From Paenibacillus abyssi (GTDB taxonomy: Bacteria > Bacillota > Bacilli > Paenibacillales > Paenibacillaceae), in NCBI RefSeq assembly GCF_014640295.1, contig NZ_BMGR01000017.1:1-64000 (forward strand): a DNA stretch of 64,000 bases. Direction: 5' to 3'. The notes beneath the pieces are model-generated. The model was not told the origin of the DNA. It did no database searches and worked only from the letters and a program-made list of their open reading frames with translations. The position numbers and the translations under genes are program-made. This document shows positions 10,438 to 20,226 of this stretch, one piece after another. Position 1 is the stretch's first letter; each line of letters opens with the position of its first letter.

Positions 10438-11110
10438 GCTGTTCCCTCCATGCGTTCAAGATCGATGTAAACATCCGTTTTCCGTCCTCGGATCCAAGAA
10501 TCTGATCAATTGCGCGCTCCGGATGCGGCATCATGCCGACCACGTTGCCGCGTTCGTTGCTCACGCCTGCGATATCCGCTACCGAACCGTTCGGATTGTT
10601 GCCCGCCACATAGCGGAACACAATCTGATTGTTCGCTTTCAGCTGCTCCAGCGTCGCATCGTCGCAATAGTAGTTGCCTTCGCCGTGCGCGATCGGAATG
10701 TCGATCACTTCACCTGCGCTGTATTGATTCGTGAATGCCGTCTTGTTGTTCACTACTTCAAGCAGTGCGGAATGACAGCGGAATTTCATGTTGTTGTTGC
10801 GAAGCAGCGCGCCCGGAAGCAGTCCCGCTTCGGTAAGAATTTGGAAACCATTGCAGATGCCAAGCACATATTTGCCCGCTTCCGCCGCCTTGCGGACTTC
10901 ATTCATGACCGGTGCAAAACGGGCGATCGCGCCGCAGCGCAGGTAGTCGCCGTAAGAGAAACCGCCGGGAACGAGAATGCAATCATATGCCGACAAGTCT
11001 GTCGCCGTATGCCATACAAAATCAACCGGTTGACCGATCGTATCTTCTACTGCTTTGTAGCAGTCAATGTCACAGTTCGAGCCTGGAAAAACGAGTACCG
11101 CAAACTTCAT
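10415..11110 (-). CDS. purQ: FGAM synthase glutaminase subunit
   Basis: Class I glutamine amidotransferase that feeds ammonia to PurL. The 231-residue protein begins [13 protein letters not shown], has the nucleophile Cys86 in GICNGFQIL and the His/Glu pair in MMPHPERA. Only three bases separate it from purS, and it overlaps purL, as expected for subunits made in fixed ratio. Confidence 0.96.
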   Translation of the reverse strand: MKFAVLVFPGSNCDIDCYKAVEDTIGQPVDFVWHTATDLSAYDCILVPGGFSYGDYLRCGAIARFAPVMNEVRKAAEAGKYVLGICNGFQILTEAGLLPGALLRNNNMKFRCHSALLEVVNNKTAFTNQYSAGEVIDIPIAHGEGNYYCDDATLEQLKANNQIVFRYVAGNNPNGSVADIAGVSNERGNVVGMMPHPERAIDQILGSEDGKRMFTSILNAWREQHGAAVNG

Positions 11111-11113
11111 CGT

Positions 11114-11356
11114 TTATCCCTCCAATTCAAAACGGTAGTCTTCGATCACCGTGTTAGCGAGCAGCTTTTCGCACATTGCCGTAATGCGGGTTTCAGCCTC
11201 GGAGCGGTCGGTTGTATCCAGCTCCAGCTCCAAATATTTGCCGATACGCACTTTGCCTACTTCAGCAAAGCCCATGGAATGAAGCGCACCTTGCACCGCG
11301 CTGCCTTGCGGGTCCAAGACGTTCTGTTTGATTGTGACATAGACGGTTGCTTTCAT
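11114..11356 (-). CDS. purS: FGAM synthase subunit PurS
   Basis: Small 80-residue dimeric subunit that bridges PurL and PurQ. The start KATVYVTIKQNVLDPQGSAV and the following GFAEVGKVRIGKYLEL are characteristic of PurS. It starts behind AGGAGGAAC and sits directly upstream of purQ. About 100 bases of intergenic sequence separate it from purC. Confidence 0.95.
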   Translation of the reverse strand: MKATVYVTIKQNVLDPQGSAVQGALHSMGFAEVGKVRIGKYLELELDTTDRSEAETRITAMCEKLLANTVIEDYRFELEG

Positions 11357-11454
11357 CGTTCGTAGTTCCTCCTAGGAATAAGAAATGGTTTCGTTCTAGA
11401 CTTGCACCAGAAATATAAATGAAGAGCGTTAGAGTTGAGGTTATTCCGGCCTGC

Positions 11455-12339
11455 TCAGCGTCCGGTCAATTTCTTATATATATCGAGATAACGGTTCGTC
11501 GTTTCCTCTACCACTTCCGCAGGAAGCGGTGCAGGCGTGCTGTTTCGATCCCAATCCGATTGCAGCAGATACGTGCGGACAGGCTCTTTATCCATGCTGT
11601 CGATCTCAATATCAAGCTCGTACTTTTCCTTTGCCCAGAAGCGCGAGGAGTCCGGCGTGAACAGCTCATCGATCAAGATGACCTTGCCGTCCACCAAGCC
11701 GAATTCGAACTTGCAGTCGGCTAGGATGATGCCGCGCTCCGCGCAGTAGGCATGTGCGAATTCATACAGCTTGATGCTGCGGTCGCGCAGCTCTTCCGCC
11801 AGTTCCGCACCGACCATCTCCTCCATCCGCTCGAACGGAATATCTTCATCATGGCCGACATCGTTCTTCGCCGCCGGCGTGAAGATCGGCTTCTCGAAAC
11901 GCTCGTTTTTCCTCAGGCCCGCCGGCAGCGCAATGCCGTTGATGGCGGAGGTTTGTCCATATTGTCTCCACCCGCCGCCGGTGATATAGCCGCGCACGAC
12001 ACATTCGATGTCGATCCGCTCCGCTTTGCGGGTCACCATAATCCGGTCCTTCAGCAATTCCGGCTCCGTTATCACATCGCCGAGTTTCGTTACATCGGTA
12101 TGGATCACATGGTTCGGTTGAATATCCTTCGTCTGGTCAAACCAAAACGCGCTAAGGCGGTTCAGCACATTGCCTTTGTTCGGCACGGCCGGCTCCAGCA
12201 CATAATCGAACGCCGAGATCCGGTCGGTCACCACAATCAGGTAAAACTCGCCAAGATCATACAGCTCGCGCACTTTGCCTTTGTATAGCAAAGGGGCTTT
12301 TACATAATCCACCGCAGTGGAGATCGCTTGCGTATTCAT
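11455..12339 (-). CDS. purC: SAICAR synthase
   Basis: Joins CAIR with aspartate (ATP-dependent) to give SAICAR. The 294-residue protein has the family start LLYKGKVRELYDLG, the TDRISAFD motif, ECVVRGYITGGGWRQY and the C-terminal DELFTPDSSRFW. It is somewhat longer than the 240-residue B. subtilis enzyme and resembles the longer SAICAR-synthase type. It follows purB after 24 bases that contain a GGGAGG ribosome site. Confidence 0.95.
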   Translation of the reverse strand: MNTQAISTAVDYVKAPLLYKGKVRELYDLGEFYLIVVTDRISAFDYVLEPAVPNKGNVLNRLSAFWFDQTKDIQPNHVIHTDVTKLGDVITEPELLKDRIMVTRKAERIDIECVVRGYITGGGWRQYGQTSAINGIALPAGLRKNERFEKPIFTPAAKNDVGHDEDIPFERMEEMVGAELAEELRDRSIKLYEFAHAYCAERGIILADCKFEFGLVDGKVILIDELFTPDSSRFWAKEKYELDIEIDSMDKEPVRTYLLQSDWDRNSTPAPLPAEVVEETTNRYLDIYKKLTGR

Positions 12340-12363
12340 CGCCCGGTCGCCGCCTCCCTCTCT

Positions 12364-13659
12364 TTAGCTCAGTCCGAGCCGTTTGAATATCGTATCGACA
12401 TGCTTCAGATGCCACGAAGGATTGAATGCATCCTCGATCTCATCCGCAGACAGCGCGCTTGTTATTTCCGGCGTTGACTCAATGATGTCGCGGAATTGAC
12501 GCTGCTCTTCCCAAGCCTGCATCGCGCGCGGCTGAACTGTATCATACGCTTGCTCGCGGCTGAAGCCTTTATCGATCAGCTTTGTCATGACGCGGCCGGA
12601 GAACGGCACGCCATACGTACGCTGCATATTGCGTTTCATATTTTCAGGGAATACGGTCAGGTTCTTAATAATGTTGCCCAGACGGTTCAGCATGTAATTC
12701 AGCAGCATCGTTGCATCCGGCAAAATAACACGCTCTGCCGATGAGTGGCTGATATCACGCTCATGCCACAGCGGCACGTTCTCATAGGCGGTCAGCATAT
12801 GGCCGCGAATGACGCGGGAGAGACCGGAAATATTCTCGCAGCCGATCGGGTTGCGCTTGTGCGGCATTGCCGACGAGCCCTTCTGGCCTTTGGCGAACGG
12901 CTCTTCCACCTCGCGGAACTCGCTCTTTTGCAGGGCGCGGATTTCCGTTGCGAATTTGTCGAGCGAAGTCGCAATCAGCGCCAGCGTCGCCATATATTCG
13001 GCATGACGGTCACGCTGCAGCGTTTGCGTCGAGATCGGAGCCGGTTTTGTGCCGAGCTTGCCGCATACGAACTCTTCTACGAACGGATCGATGTTGGCGT
13101 ACGTACCGACCGCACCGGAGATTTTACCGTATTGAACGCCGTCAGCCGCATGGTTGAAGCGCTCCAGGTTCCGTTTCATTTCCTCATACCACAGCGCCAT
13201 TTTCAAACCGAACGTTGTCGGCTCGGCATGTACACCGTGCGTACGGCCCATCATTGGCGTATCTTTATATTCAATCGCTTTGTCGCGCAAAATCGCAATG
13301 AACTGCTCGACGTCGCGCTGCAAAATTTCGTTGGCTTGGCGAAGCAGGTAACCGAGCGCCGTGTCGACAACATCGGTTGAAGTCAGACCGTAGTGCACCC
13401 ATTTGCGTTCCGGTCCGACGGTTTCGGATACCGCACGGGTGAACGCGATCACGTCATGGCGGGTCTCCTGTTCGATCTCGTAAATCCGGTCGATATCAAA
13501 GCTCGCGCTTTTACGCAGCGCTTCTACGTCTTCCTTTGGAATAACGCCCAGCTCAGCCCAAGCCTCACAGGCGCAAAGCTCAACCTCAAGCCATGCCTTA
13601 AATTTGTTCTCTTCCGTCCAAATCGCTCTCATTTCCGGTCTGCTATAACGTTCCAACAT
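12364..13659 (-). CDS. purB: Adenylosuccinate lyase
   Basis: Acts twice in purine synthesis: SAICAR to AICAR plus fumarate, and adenylosuccinate to AMP plus fumarate. The 431-residue protein carries the fumarase/aspartase signature [16 protein letters not shown] and the catalytic histidine segments [16 protein letters not shown] and [13 protein letters not shown]. Normal length for the Bacillus-type enzyme. It lies six bases after purK. Confidence 0.97.
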   Translation of the reverse strand: MLERYSRPEMRAIWTEENKFKAWLEVELCACEAWAELGVIPKEDVEALRKSASFDIDRIYEIEQETRHDVIAFTRAVSETVGPERKWVHYGLTSTDVVDTALGYLLRQANEILQRDVEQFIAILRDKAIEYKDTPMMGRTHGVHAEPTTFGLKMALWYEEMKRNLERFNHAADGVQYGKISGAVGTYANIDPFVEEFVCGKLGTKPAPISTQTLQRDRHAEYMATLALIATSLDKFATEIRALQKSEFREVEEPFAKGQKGSSAMPHKRNPIGCENISGLSRVIRGHMLTAYENVPLWHERDISHSSAERVILPDATMLLNYMLNRLGNIIKNLTVFPENMKRNMQRTYGVPFSGRVMTKLIDKGFSREQAYDTVQPRAMQAWEEQRQFRDIIESTPEITSALSADEIEDAFNPSWHLKHVDTIFKRLGLS

Positions 13660-13665
13660 ACGCTC

Positions 13666-14832
13666 TTAAACCCTCCAAATAGTGGTTTCGGCTATCCAGG
13701 CCAGCGCTGCATCCACATCAGGCGCCAGCACGTTCACATGGCCCATCTTCCGTTTTGTTATCGCTTCGCTCTTGCCATACAAATGAATCTTCGGCTCGAC
13801 GCCGAGCCGTTTTGCAGCGTCATCGGCCACAGCCATCCGTGCGAGCAGCGGCTCCACATGCTCACCGAGCACATTGACCATCACGACCGGCGTCAGCAGC
13901 TCGGTTCCGCCAAGCGGAAGATTGCATACCGCACGAACATGCTGCTCGAACTGTGATGTCCTGCATGCTTCCATCGTGTAATGGCCGCTGTTATGCGGCC
14001 TTGGAGCCAGCTCATTGACGAACAGCTCGCCGCCCGATGTCAGGAACATCTCGACCGCGATCAGTCCGACGACGTTCAGCCCTTCGGCAATTCGCATCGC
14101 CAGCTGCCTGGCTTCCTCTTGAACCCGCTCCGCAACCCGTGCCGGAACAATCGACAGGTGGAGAATGTTGTCCACGTGAATGTTCTCCGCCACCGGGAAG
14201 GTCTGAATCTCGCCCTGTGGACTGCGAGCGGCAATAACCGACAGCTCCTTGTCAAAACGGATGAACTGTTCGAGCACAAGCTCCACACCCGAGCGGCTCA
14301 ATTCGGCATAGGCTTGTCCGATCTCCGCTTCGCTGCGGATCACCCACTGGCCTTTGCCGTCATAACCGCCGGTCGCCGTCTTCAGCACGCTTGGAATGCC
14401 CAGCTTAGCGACCGCCTCGCGCAGCTCCTGCTCGCTGCGGATCTCCGCATACGGCGCGACGCGCACGCCGGAAGCTTCGATAGCGCGCTTCTCGCGCAGG
14501 CGGTGCTGCGTCGTGTACAGCAGCTCGCTGCCCTGCGGCACGTACGATTCCTCCATCAGCATCGCCGCCACGCCGGCGTCGACGTTCTCGAACTCGTACG
14601 TAATCACATCGGCCCGCTTCGCCAGCTCACGCGCCGCTTCGCGGTCGTCGTAAGCGGCAGTGATCTGCGCCGACACTTGGCCGCATGGCGCATCCGGAGC
14701 CGGATCCAGCGCCACAAAGCGATAGCCCAGGTTGCTTCCGGCCAGCGCCATCATCCGGCCGAGCTGGCCTCCGCCGAGAATGCCGATCGTACTGCCCGGC
14801 AGAATCGTCTGGCCCCTCTTACTTATGCTCAT
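13666..14832 (-). CDS. purK: N5-CAIR synthetase (ATP-grasp)
   Basis: Carboxylates AIR to N5-CAIR using ATP and bicarbonate. The 388-residue ATP-grasp protein has the start [17 protein letters not shown], the [17 protein letters not shown] segment and [18 protein letters not shown]. Its ATG overlaps the purE stop as ATGA, so it is coupled to the mutase it supplies. Confidence 0.96.
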   Translation of the reverse strand: MSISKRGQTILPGSTIGILGGGQLGRMMALAGSNLGYRFVALDPAPDAPCGQVSAQITAAYDDREAARELAKRADVITYEFENVDAGVAAMLMEESYVPQGSELLYTTQHRLREKRAIEASGVRVAPYAEIRSEQELREAVAKLGIPSVLKTATGGYDGKGQWVIRSEAEIGQAYAELSRSGVELVLEQFIRFDKELSVIAARSPQGEIQTFPVAENIHVDNILHLSIVPARVAERVQEEARQLAMRIAEGLNVVGLIAVEMFLTSGGELFVNELAPRPHNSGHYTMEACRTSQFEQHVRAVCNLPLGGTELLTPVVMVNVLGEHVEPLLARMAVADDAAKRLGVEPKIHLYGKSEAITKRKMGHVNVLAPDVDAALAWIAETTIWRV

Positions 14833-15314
14833 AAAGTGTCACTGCTTTCCAGCACTTCCTGTGCCACGCGGTCGCGGCGGGCTTGCACGCGTGCCTGCGC
14901 TTCCGGGTCGAATGCCCCGAGGATTTGCGCGGCCAGCAGGCCTGCGTTAGTGCCGCCTGCATTGCCGATCGCTACGGTAGCAACCGGAATGCCGCCCGGC
15001 ATTTGGACAATCGATAATAATGAATCGAGCCCGCTCAAGTTAGAGGACTTGACGGGCACGCCAATCACCGGCAGAATCGTCTTCGCAGCGACCATGCCAG
15101 GAAGATGGGCGGCTCCGCCAGCTCCCGCAATGATCACTTTAAGACCGCGCTCTGCGGCTGTTTCTGCGTATTCGAACATGAGATCAGGCGTACGATGCGC
15201 CGAGACCACTTTCTTCTCATAAGGAATTTGCAGCTCTTCCAAAACGTCACAGGCTAATTTCATCGTATCCCAATCCGACTTACTGCCCATGATGACGCCT
15301 ACTTTCGCAGACAT
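14829..15314 (-). CDS. purE: N5-CAIR mutase
   Basis: Rearranges N5-CAIR to CAIR. The 161-residue protein has the class I PurE motifs [42 protein letters not shown] and [16 protein letters not shown]. It is the first gene of the operon. It begins downstream of a leader of roughly 350 bases that holds a guanine riboswitch and a terminator. Confidence 0.96.
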   Translation of the reverse strand: MSAKVGVIMGSKSDWDTMKLACDVLEELQIPYEKKVVSAHRTPDLMFEYAETAAERGLKVIIAGAGGAAHLPGMVAAKTILPVIGVPVKSSNLSGLDSLLSIVQMPGGIPVATVAIGNAGGTNAGLLAAQILGAFDPEAQARVQARRDRVAQEVLESSDTL

Positions 15315-15395
15315 GACATCAAACCCACTTTCTTTATTCAGATAATAGACAAGCCAAATTTAAACACGGTGTTATCTTTTCCAATGTGGATGCTG

Positions 15396-15446
15396 AAAAA
15401 AGAAAAGTCCCGGTAAGCTACACTCAAATAAGCGCCGCCGCGGGAC
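15396..15446 (-). terminator. Riboswitch-controlled terminator in the pur leader
   Basis: On the minus strand GTCCCG (15446-15441) pairs with CGGGAC (15412-15407) and is followed by TTTTCTTTTT. It lies between the riboswitch and purE. A further strong hairpin, GGTTGTCCC paired with GGGGCAGCC (about 15520-15542), lies between aptamer and terminator and could take part in the switch. Confidence 0.7.
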
Positions 15447-15557
15447 ACAAGCCACAAGGAAAATGCCAAGAAGGCAATGCCTGCCGTCCTCACAAGAAGG
15501 TACGAAAAGACAGGAGAAGGCTGCCCCCTGCGGGACAACCTGTTCTTATTTTCCAAG

Positions 15558-15624
15558 CTCGTAGTCCGAAAATTTATGGTTTCCGGGTAGAGACTTTCGG
15601 GCCTTATTCCCGAGAATATACGAG
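15558..15624 (-). promoter_or_regulatory. Guanine (purine) riboswitch aptamer
   Basis: The minus strand shows the three-way junction of the purine riboswitch: P1 CTCGTA/TACGAG, the conserved core AGTCTCTACC and ACCATAAAT, and the 3' junction GGACTACGAG. The residue that reads the ligand (C74 equivalent, in GACTAC) is a C, which in this family specifies guanine or hypoxanthine; adenine types have U. Placed ahead of purE, it should stop transcription when guanine is plentiful. Confidence 0.9.
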
Positions 15625-15666
15625 GCTTCTACATAAATCGACATATACGATCAATTAACCTCTTTT

Positions 15667-15695
15667 AGTTTATCAATCCTAACACACCTTGTCAA
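15667..15695 (-). promoter_or_regulatory. SigA-type promoter of the pur operon
   Basis: A perfect -35 TTGACA (15695-15690), a 17-base spacer and a -10 TAAACT (15672-15667) on the minus strand, about 40 bases before the riboswitch. The PurBox pair lies immediately upstream. Confidence 0.75.
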
Positions 15696-15700
15696 CGATA

Positions 15701-15746
15701 AAAGACGAACATTAATTATAAATATCCATAATAAAGTTCGTTTTTT
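15701..15746. promoter_or_regulatory. PurR operator: inverted pair of PurBoxes
   Basis: AAAGACGAACATT at 15701-15713 on the plus strand and AAAAACGAACTTT at 15746-15734 on the minus strand match the Bacillus PurBox consensus AWWWCCGAACWWT with only the first C replaced in the core. They face each other, with 26 bases between CGAAC and GTTCG, directly upstream of the -35 box. That fits PurR repression relieved by PRPP. The purR gene is not in the window. Confidence 0.65.
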
Positions 15747-15866
15747 GGATAGGTTTACAAAATCCCCTACCATCTGTTACCTAAAACATCGTCCTGATCC
15801 TCTTTTTAAGCGTTACAATCATCATTCAACATTCTCCCTTATTTTCGCAAAGCTTGCGGATCACGC

Positions 15867-18023
15867 TTAATCATCATCGTCATCGTCGTCATCCCTCTCG
15901 CGCTTTTTTTCCCTTTCCTTGCGTTCCTTTTCCCGTTCTTTTCTTTCCTTTTTCTCTTCTTTTTCACTTTTTTTCCGTTCTTTCGCTCGTTCCTTACGAT
16001 CCTCTTCCAGCTTCTTCTCCCGTTCTTCCCGTTCTTTCTCGCGTTCCTTCCGGTCTTCCTCCAGTTCCTTTTCCCGTTCCCGGTCCCGGTCCCGATTTTC
16101 TCGTTTAGGCACAAACACAGGCATCTCCAACGTATAGCCGTCAGGAATCTGGAACTCGGATACCGGCACATCGACCAGCGCTTTGGACATCATTTCTTTG
16201 AACAGCACTGCCGTATATGAACCTCCCGTAGCATCCATGAAGTGTTTGCTGTCTGTTTTGTCATATCCCATCCATACCGCCGCGGCCAGCTCCGGCGTAT
16301 AACCGGCAAACCAAATATCATTCGTTCCGCTTATGCCCTCGAACTCTTTTGTTCTCGGGAGCTGCGTCGTGCCTGTCTTGCCGGCTGTCGGCCGGTTCAG
16401 CTGTGCGCGCTTACCTGTGCCGTCCGTTACAGCCTCCTGCAGCAGACGCGTCATCGTATACGCTGTAGCTGCGCTAACCACCTGCACTTCGCTCGGCTTC
16501 GCCTCGGCAATGAGACGTCCGTCCTTCGTCTCGATCTTTACAATTGCATGAGAGGTCACCCGCTTTCCGCCATTGGCGAAAGAACCATATGCCCCGGCAA
16601 GCTCCAAAGGTGACACCCCCCGGTTCAAGCCGCCAAGCGCTATGCTCAGATTGCGATCCTGATCGGTAACGGGGATGGCCATCCGTTCGAGATATGTCAA
16701 GCTTTGCTGGACGCCAATCTCATTAAGCAGCCACACAGCCGGGATGTTATACGAATATTTCACCGCATCCGCAAGTGTAACTTCTCCGCGTGTCTGGCGG
16801 TCATAGTTCTGCGGCTGGTAACCGTTAATATCCAGCTCATCATCATATAGAATGGAAGAAGGTGAATACCCGGCTTCCAGAGCAGGCGCGAACACAGCCA
16901 GCGGTTTGAATGCCGAGCCCGGCTGCCTTTTCATCTGAGTTGCCCGGTTAAAGCCCCGAAATACCTGTTCACCACGCCCCCCTGCCAAGCCGCGAATGCC
17001 GCCGGTAGCAGGGTCAATGATTGCCGCTCCGCTCTGTACCGGAATCTCATCCGGACTGCCGGGGAAGAGGGTTTCATCTGCAAAGACCTCCTCCATCGCC
17101 CCCTGCACCGCCGGATTCAGATTCGTATACACTCTTAGGCCGCCGCGCAGTATTTCGTCCTCGGTCAAGCCATAGATCTTTTCCGCTTCTTCAATGACAT
17201 GGTTGACATAAGGCGTATATTTTCCCGAAAGCTCATCGACGACTGTTTTTTGCACCTGCAGCGGCTCATTAACCGCTTGACTATACTCCTCTTCAGTAAT
17301 CATCCCCTGATCTTTCATCAGGGAGAGCACCAGATTCCGGCGCTCCAGCGCCTTGTCAGCATCCACCAGCGGAGAATAATTAGACGGCGCCTTTGGCAGC
17401 GCGGCCAGCAGAGCGGATTCCGCCAACGTGAGATCCGCGACAGTTTTGCCGAAATACGTTCTGGATGCCTGCCCGACTCCCCAACTGCCCTCGCCAAAAT
17501 AAATCTGGTTCAAATACATCTCCAGAATCTCGTCTTTTTCATACGTATTATCGATTTTTATGGCCATGGCAGCTTCCTTCAGCTTGCGTTCATAGGATCT
17601 CTCGGACGTTAAAAACACATTTTTCGCAAGCTGCTGCGTGATCGTGCTGCCACCTTCGACAACGTCGCCCGCTTTCGTATTCCGATACAGCGCACGGAAC
17701 AATGCGCTCGCATCGACGCCCTCATGATCATAGAAACGTTTGTCCTCAACTGCAATAATGGCATTGCGCATCGATTGCGGCACCTGCTCCAGGGATACCG
17801 GAACAATCCGTGAACCGGTCAGCCGGGAAGCCGGTTTTCCGTTCATATCATAAATAATTGTCGGCTCCGGCAATGGATTGTCTAACGCGCTGACGTCCTG
17901 CCGGTCGATAAATACTGCTGCTGTAAGCACAAGGCCAATGACTGTCAAGATTAGAACAAAGATAGCCAATTGCCATATACGTTTCTTTGTGGATTTGGAG
18001 TTTTTTGCGGTTTTTGTCGCCAT
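15867..18023 (-). CDS. Class A penicillin-binding protein (PBP1A family) with long charged C-terminal tail
   Basis: Bifunctional peptidoglycan synthase anchored by one helix (about residues 17-38). The transglycosylase domain has the catalytic motif EDKRFYDHEG (Glu93) and GGSTITQQLAKN. The transpeptidase domain has the active-site SxxK in QPGSAFKPL, the SYN motif in KYSYNIPA, and KTGTTQ. Start chosen at ATG 18023 after GGGGAGAG; the open frame to 18092 adds an unlikely 23 residues. The last 80 or so residues are almost only Arg, Lys, Glu and Asp and end in eight Asp, encoded by a purine-rich strand. The tail is probably an extended charged helix outside the membrane; its role is unknown. 718 residues. 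Confidence 0.9.
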   Translation of the reverse strand: MATKTAKNSKSTKKRIWQLAIFVLILTVIGLVLTAAVFIDRQDVSALDNPLPEPTIIYDMNGKPASRLTGSRIVPVSLEQVPQSMRNAIIAVEDKRFYDHEGVDASALFRALYRNTKAGDVVEGGSTITQQLAKNVFLTSERSYERKLKEAAMAIKIDNTYEKDEILEMYLNQIYFGEGSWGVGQASRTYFGKTVADLTLAESALLAALPKAPSNYSPLVDADKALERRNLVLSLMKDQGMITEEEYSQAVNEPLQVQKTVVDELSGKYTPYVNHVIEEAEKIYGLTEDEILRGGLRVYTNLNPAVQGAMEEVFADETLFPGSPDEIPVQSGAAIIDPATGGIRGLAGGRGEQVFRGFNRATQMKRQPGSAFKPLAVFAPALEAGYSPSSILYDDELDINGYQPQNYDRQTRGEVTLADAVKYSYNIPAVWLLNEIGVQQSLTYLERMAIPVTDQDRNLSIALGGLNRGVSPLELAGAYGSFANGGKRVTSHAIVKIETKDGRLIAEAKPSEVQVVSAATAYTMTRLLQEAVTDGTGKRAQLNRPTAGKTGTTQLPRTKEFEGISGTNDIWFAGYTPELAAAVWMGYDKTDSKHFMDATGGSYTAVLFKEMMSKALVDVPVSEFQIPDGYTLEMPVFVPKRENRDRDREREKELEEDRKEREKEREEREKKLEEDRKERAKERKKSEKEEKKERKEREKERKEREKKRERDDDDDDDD

Positions 18024-18171
18024 GTTCTCTCTCCCCTTTTTATCTATACCCATAGTATTCGAACAGTTCCCATGGTTTGGGGACTTAAACAAATACTATG
18101 CGGTTATTAAACCAGTAGAGGAGGAACAAAACAGGTAATGCTGCGGCCACTTCAGCGGGTGCCCCAATATG

Positions 18172-18199
18172 AAAAGCCTGCCGGTCTCCCGGCAGGCCT
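18172..18199 (-). terminator. Terminator of the dehydrogenase/ThuA cluster
   Basis: On the minus strand GCCTGCCGG-GAGA-CCGGCAGGC followed by TTTTC, just after the stop of the last gene of the cluster. Confidence 0.8.
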
Positions 18200-18218
18200 A
18201 TTCTTCAATATGGTGCAC

Positions 18219-19301
18219 TTACAGCGCCGGCATCGGAGCCGGGCGATCGCAGGTGCTTTGCATGGCGTAATGCTTTCCGTCGCGCGAGGCGTCGTGGAAA
18301 CCGTGCATCGCCTCCAGCACATGGTAGGCCATTTCCCCGCTTGCGCGATGCGGCCCGCCCTCTGCCAATGCGCGTGCCAGATCGGCCACGCCAATGCCGC
18401 GGTTGTTGTCCGTGAAACCGTGCGTCAGCGGAATCTCCTCCCATTCCGAATCACGCGAGCGGCGCAGCTTCACCGTCCCGCCGAATCCATTCGGATCAGG
18501 AACGAGCAGCGTTCCTGCGCTGCCGTGGATCTCAATGTTCGGCAGCGAGGTTCCAGCCATTGCATCAAAGCTGGTGATCAGCGTACCGACAGCGCCGCTC
18601 TGGAAATCGAGCACGCCGGCGATGTGGGTCGCCGTTTCCACTTGGATCTTTTTGCCGTGCTTCGGCTGGCTCGTGATCGTGCGTTCCGGATAAGAAATCA
18701 CGGCTGAGCCGGTTACGCGGCGAATCGGGCCCAGCAGCGTAACAAATGCGGTTAAGTAGTACGGCCCCATATCAAACATCGGCCCGCCGCCGATCTGGTA
18801 ATAAAACTCCGGATCCGGATGCCAATGCTCGTGCCCGGCACCGATCATGAAGCCGGATACCGAGATCGGCGTTCCGATCACACCGTCATCGATCAGCTTG
18901 CGGCAGGTCTGAATGCCACCGCCCAAGAACGTCTCCGGCGCGCTTGCCACCCGCACCCCCTTCTCACGGGCAACCCGCAGAATCTCCTGCCCTTCCTCCC
19001 GCGTTACCGCCAGCGGCTTCTCCACGTACACATGCTTGCCGGCCTGAAGCGCTTGGATGCACACCGACGCATGCGCCTGCGGGATCGTAAGGTTGACGAC
19101 GATGTCGATATCCGGATCGGCGAGTAATTGCTCGACCGTATAAGCCTTCGCCACATCGAATTCCGATGCCCGCGCCTGTGCGCGCGCCACATCCAAATCC
19201 GCGGCGGCCACAAGCTCCACTTCCTCATATTTCTTCAAATTCGTAAAATAGATTTTGCTAATATTTCCGCATCCGACGATCCCGACTCTGCTCTTCATCA
19301 T
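18219..19301 (-). CDS. Gfo/Idh/MocA-family oxidoreductase
   Basis: NAD(P)-dependent dehydrogenase of sugars, inositols or related polyols. The 360-residue protein has the Rossmann fingerprint VGIVGCGNISKIY, the VYVEKPLAVTREEG motif containing the catalytic Lys of the EKP triad, and a C-terminal alpha/beta domain with MFDMGPYYLTAFV. It is the last gene of a four-gene minus-strand cluster with ThuA, a second Gfo/Idh/MocA enzyme and a LacI regulator, suggesting breakdown of an uncommon sugar. The substrate is not identifiable. Two adjacent ATG codons are possible starts. Confidence 0.88.
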   Translation of the reverse strand: MMKSRVGIVGCGNISKIYFTNLKKYEEVELVAAADLDVARAQARASEFDVAKAYTVEQLLADPDIDIVVNLTIPQAHASVCIQALQAGKHVYVEKPLAVTREEGQEILRVAREKGVRVASAPETFLGGGIQTCRKLIDDGVIGTPISVSGFMIGAGHEHWHPDPEFYYQIGGGPMFDMGPYYLTAFVTLLGPIRRVTGSAVISYPERTITSQPKHGKKIQVETATHIAGVLDFQSGAVGTLITSFDAMAGTSLPNIEIHGSAGTLLVPDPNGFGGTVKLRRSRDSEWEEIPLTHGFTDNNRGIGVADLARALAEGGPHRASGEMAYHVLEAMHGFHDASRDGKHYAMQSTCDRPAPMPAL

Positions 19302-19320
19302 CGCTTCACTCTTCCTCTAT

Positions 19321-20043
19321 CTATAATTGGTTGTCTGCCATGCCGCTGTATGCCGCTTCCGTACTTCCCGACCGCTGGGCCAGCGCCTTGCCCTCAGCAG
19401 TCCAGAGGAACCCTCTGCGCATCAATTCCTTCACTACGGGCATATCGATGATATTAGCTACGTGGCCAAGGGCATTGTAATAGACCCGTCCTACGCCCCA
19501 GCGCTTCGTCCACACAACAGGCATATCCACAGCTTTATTTAATGAGTGCGGCCCGGGCACAACCGGAAAACGGGTTGTCGCGAGCACCTCGACCGCAGGA
19601 TCAACGTGCAGATAATACTGCTCGGACTTCACAGGAAAGTCCTCGATTCCATCAACAAGCGGACTGGAGCTATGCTTGACGTTGACGACATATTCCACGC
19701 CGTCATTACCCGGATGAGCCACCCAGTTGCCGCCGGTCATGAACTGCCAATCCACATTTTCACGGAACGCGTCACACATGCCGCCGTGGCAGCCCGCTAG
19801 CCCGACACCGCTCTGGACCGCAGCCGATACATTGTTTACCAGCTGTTGTTCAATGCGTCCCATCGTCCATACGGGAATGATCAGATCCAATGATTTCAAT
19901 TTCTCCGCATCTGCAAATGCCTCCAGCGTATCCGACACTTCCACCTCGAAGCTTTCCTGCTCGAGCACCTCTTTGAAGATGCCGGAGACCTGTTCAGGCT
20001 CATGTCCGTCCCATCCGCCCCATACTATGAGTGCTTTTTTCAT
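19321..20043 (-). CDS. ThuA-domain protein (trehalose-utilization family)
   Basis: A 240-residue protein with the glutamine-amidotransferase-like ThuA fold: KALIVWGGWDGHEPEQV, DLIIPVWTMG, GVGLAGCHGGMCDAF, MTGGNWVAHPG. ThuA proteins act in disaccharide and ketosugar catabolism and commonly sit beside Gfo/Idh/MocA dehydrogenases, as here. Cytoplasmic, no signal peptide. About 20 bases separate it from the downstream dehydrogenase. The exact reaction is unknown. Confidence 0.88.
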   Translation of the reverse strand: MKKALIVWGGWDGHEPEQVSGIFKEVLEQESFEVEVSDTLEAFADAEKLKSLDLIIPVWTMGRIEQQLVNNVSAAVQSGVGLAGCHGGMCDAFRENVDWQFMTGGNWVAHPGNDGVEYVVNVKHSSSPLVDGIEDFPVKSEQYYLHVDPAVEVLATTRFPVVPGPHSLNKAVDMPVVWTKRWGVGRVYYNALGHVANIIDMPVVKELMRRGFLWTAEGKALAQRSGSTEAAYSGMADNQL

Positions 20044-20176
20044 CGCAACGAATACCGCCTTTCCTATGCTGATTGTCTTCCGCTGTTATCCGACTTCCCG
20101 ACTGCCGTTTCGTTCCATGTTTCTTTTTCCCGGGGCTTTGTTTTTCGTTAGCTGCTCCTACCCCGTTAGCCTCTAT

Positions 20177-20226
20177 GCCATTAGGTCTTTGCCATTAGGT
20201 CTTTGCCATTAGGTCTTTGCCATCAG
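20177..20226. repeat. Short tandem repeat, 14-bp unit, 3.5 copies
   Basis: GCCATTAGGTCTTT is repeated exactly three times (20177, 20191, 20205) and then partly (GCCATCAG). The array starts at the stop codon of the neighbouring dehydrogenase and runs into the gap before the ThuA gene. Confidence 0.9.

Noticed and set aside
15338-15556. A 72-codon open frame on the minus strand between the guanine riboswitch and purE
   Set aside because: It runs through the riboswitch terminator, starts at a TTG with no ribosome site, and is explained as non-coding leader.
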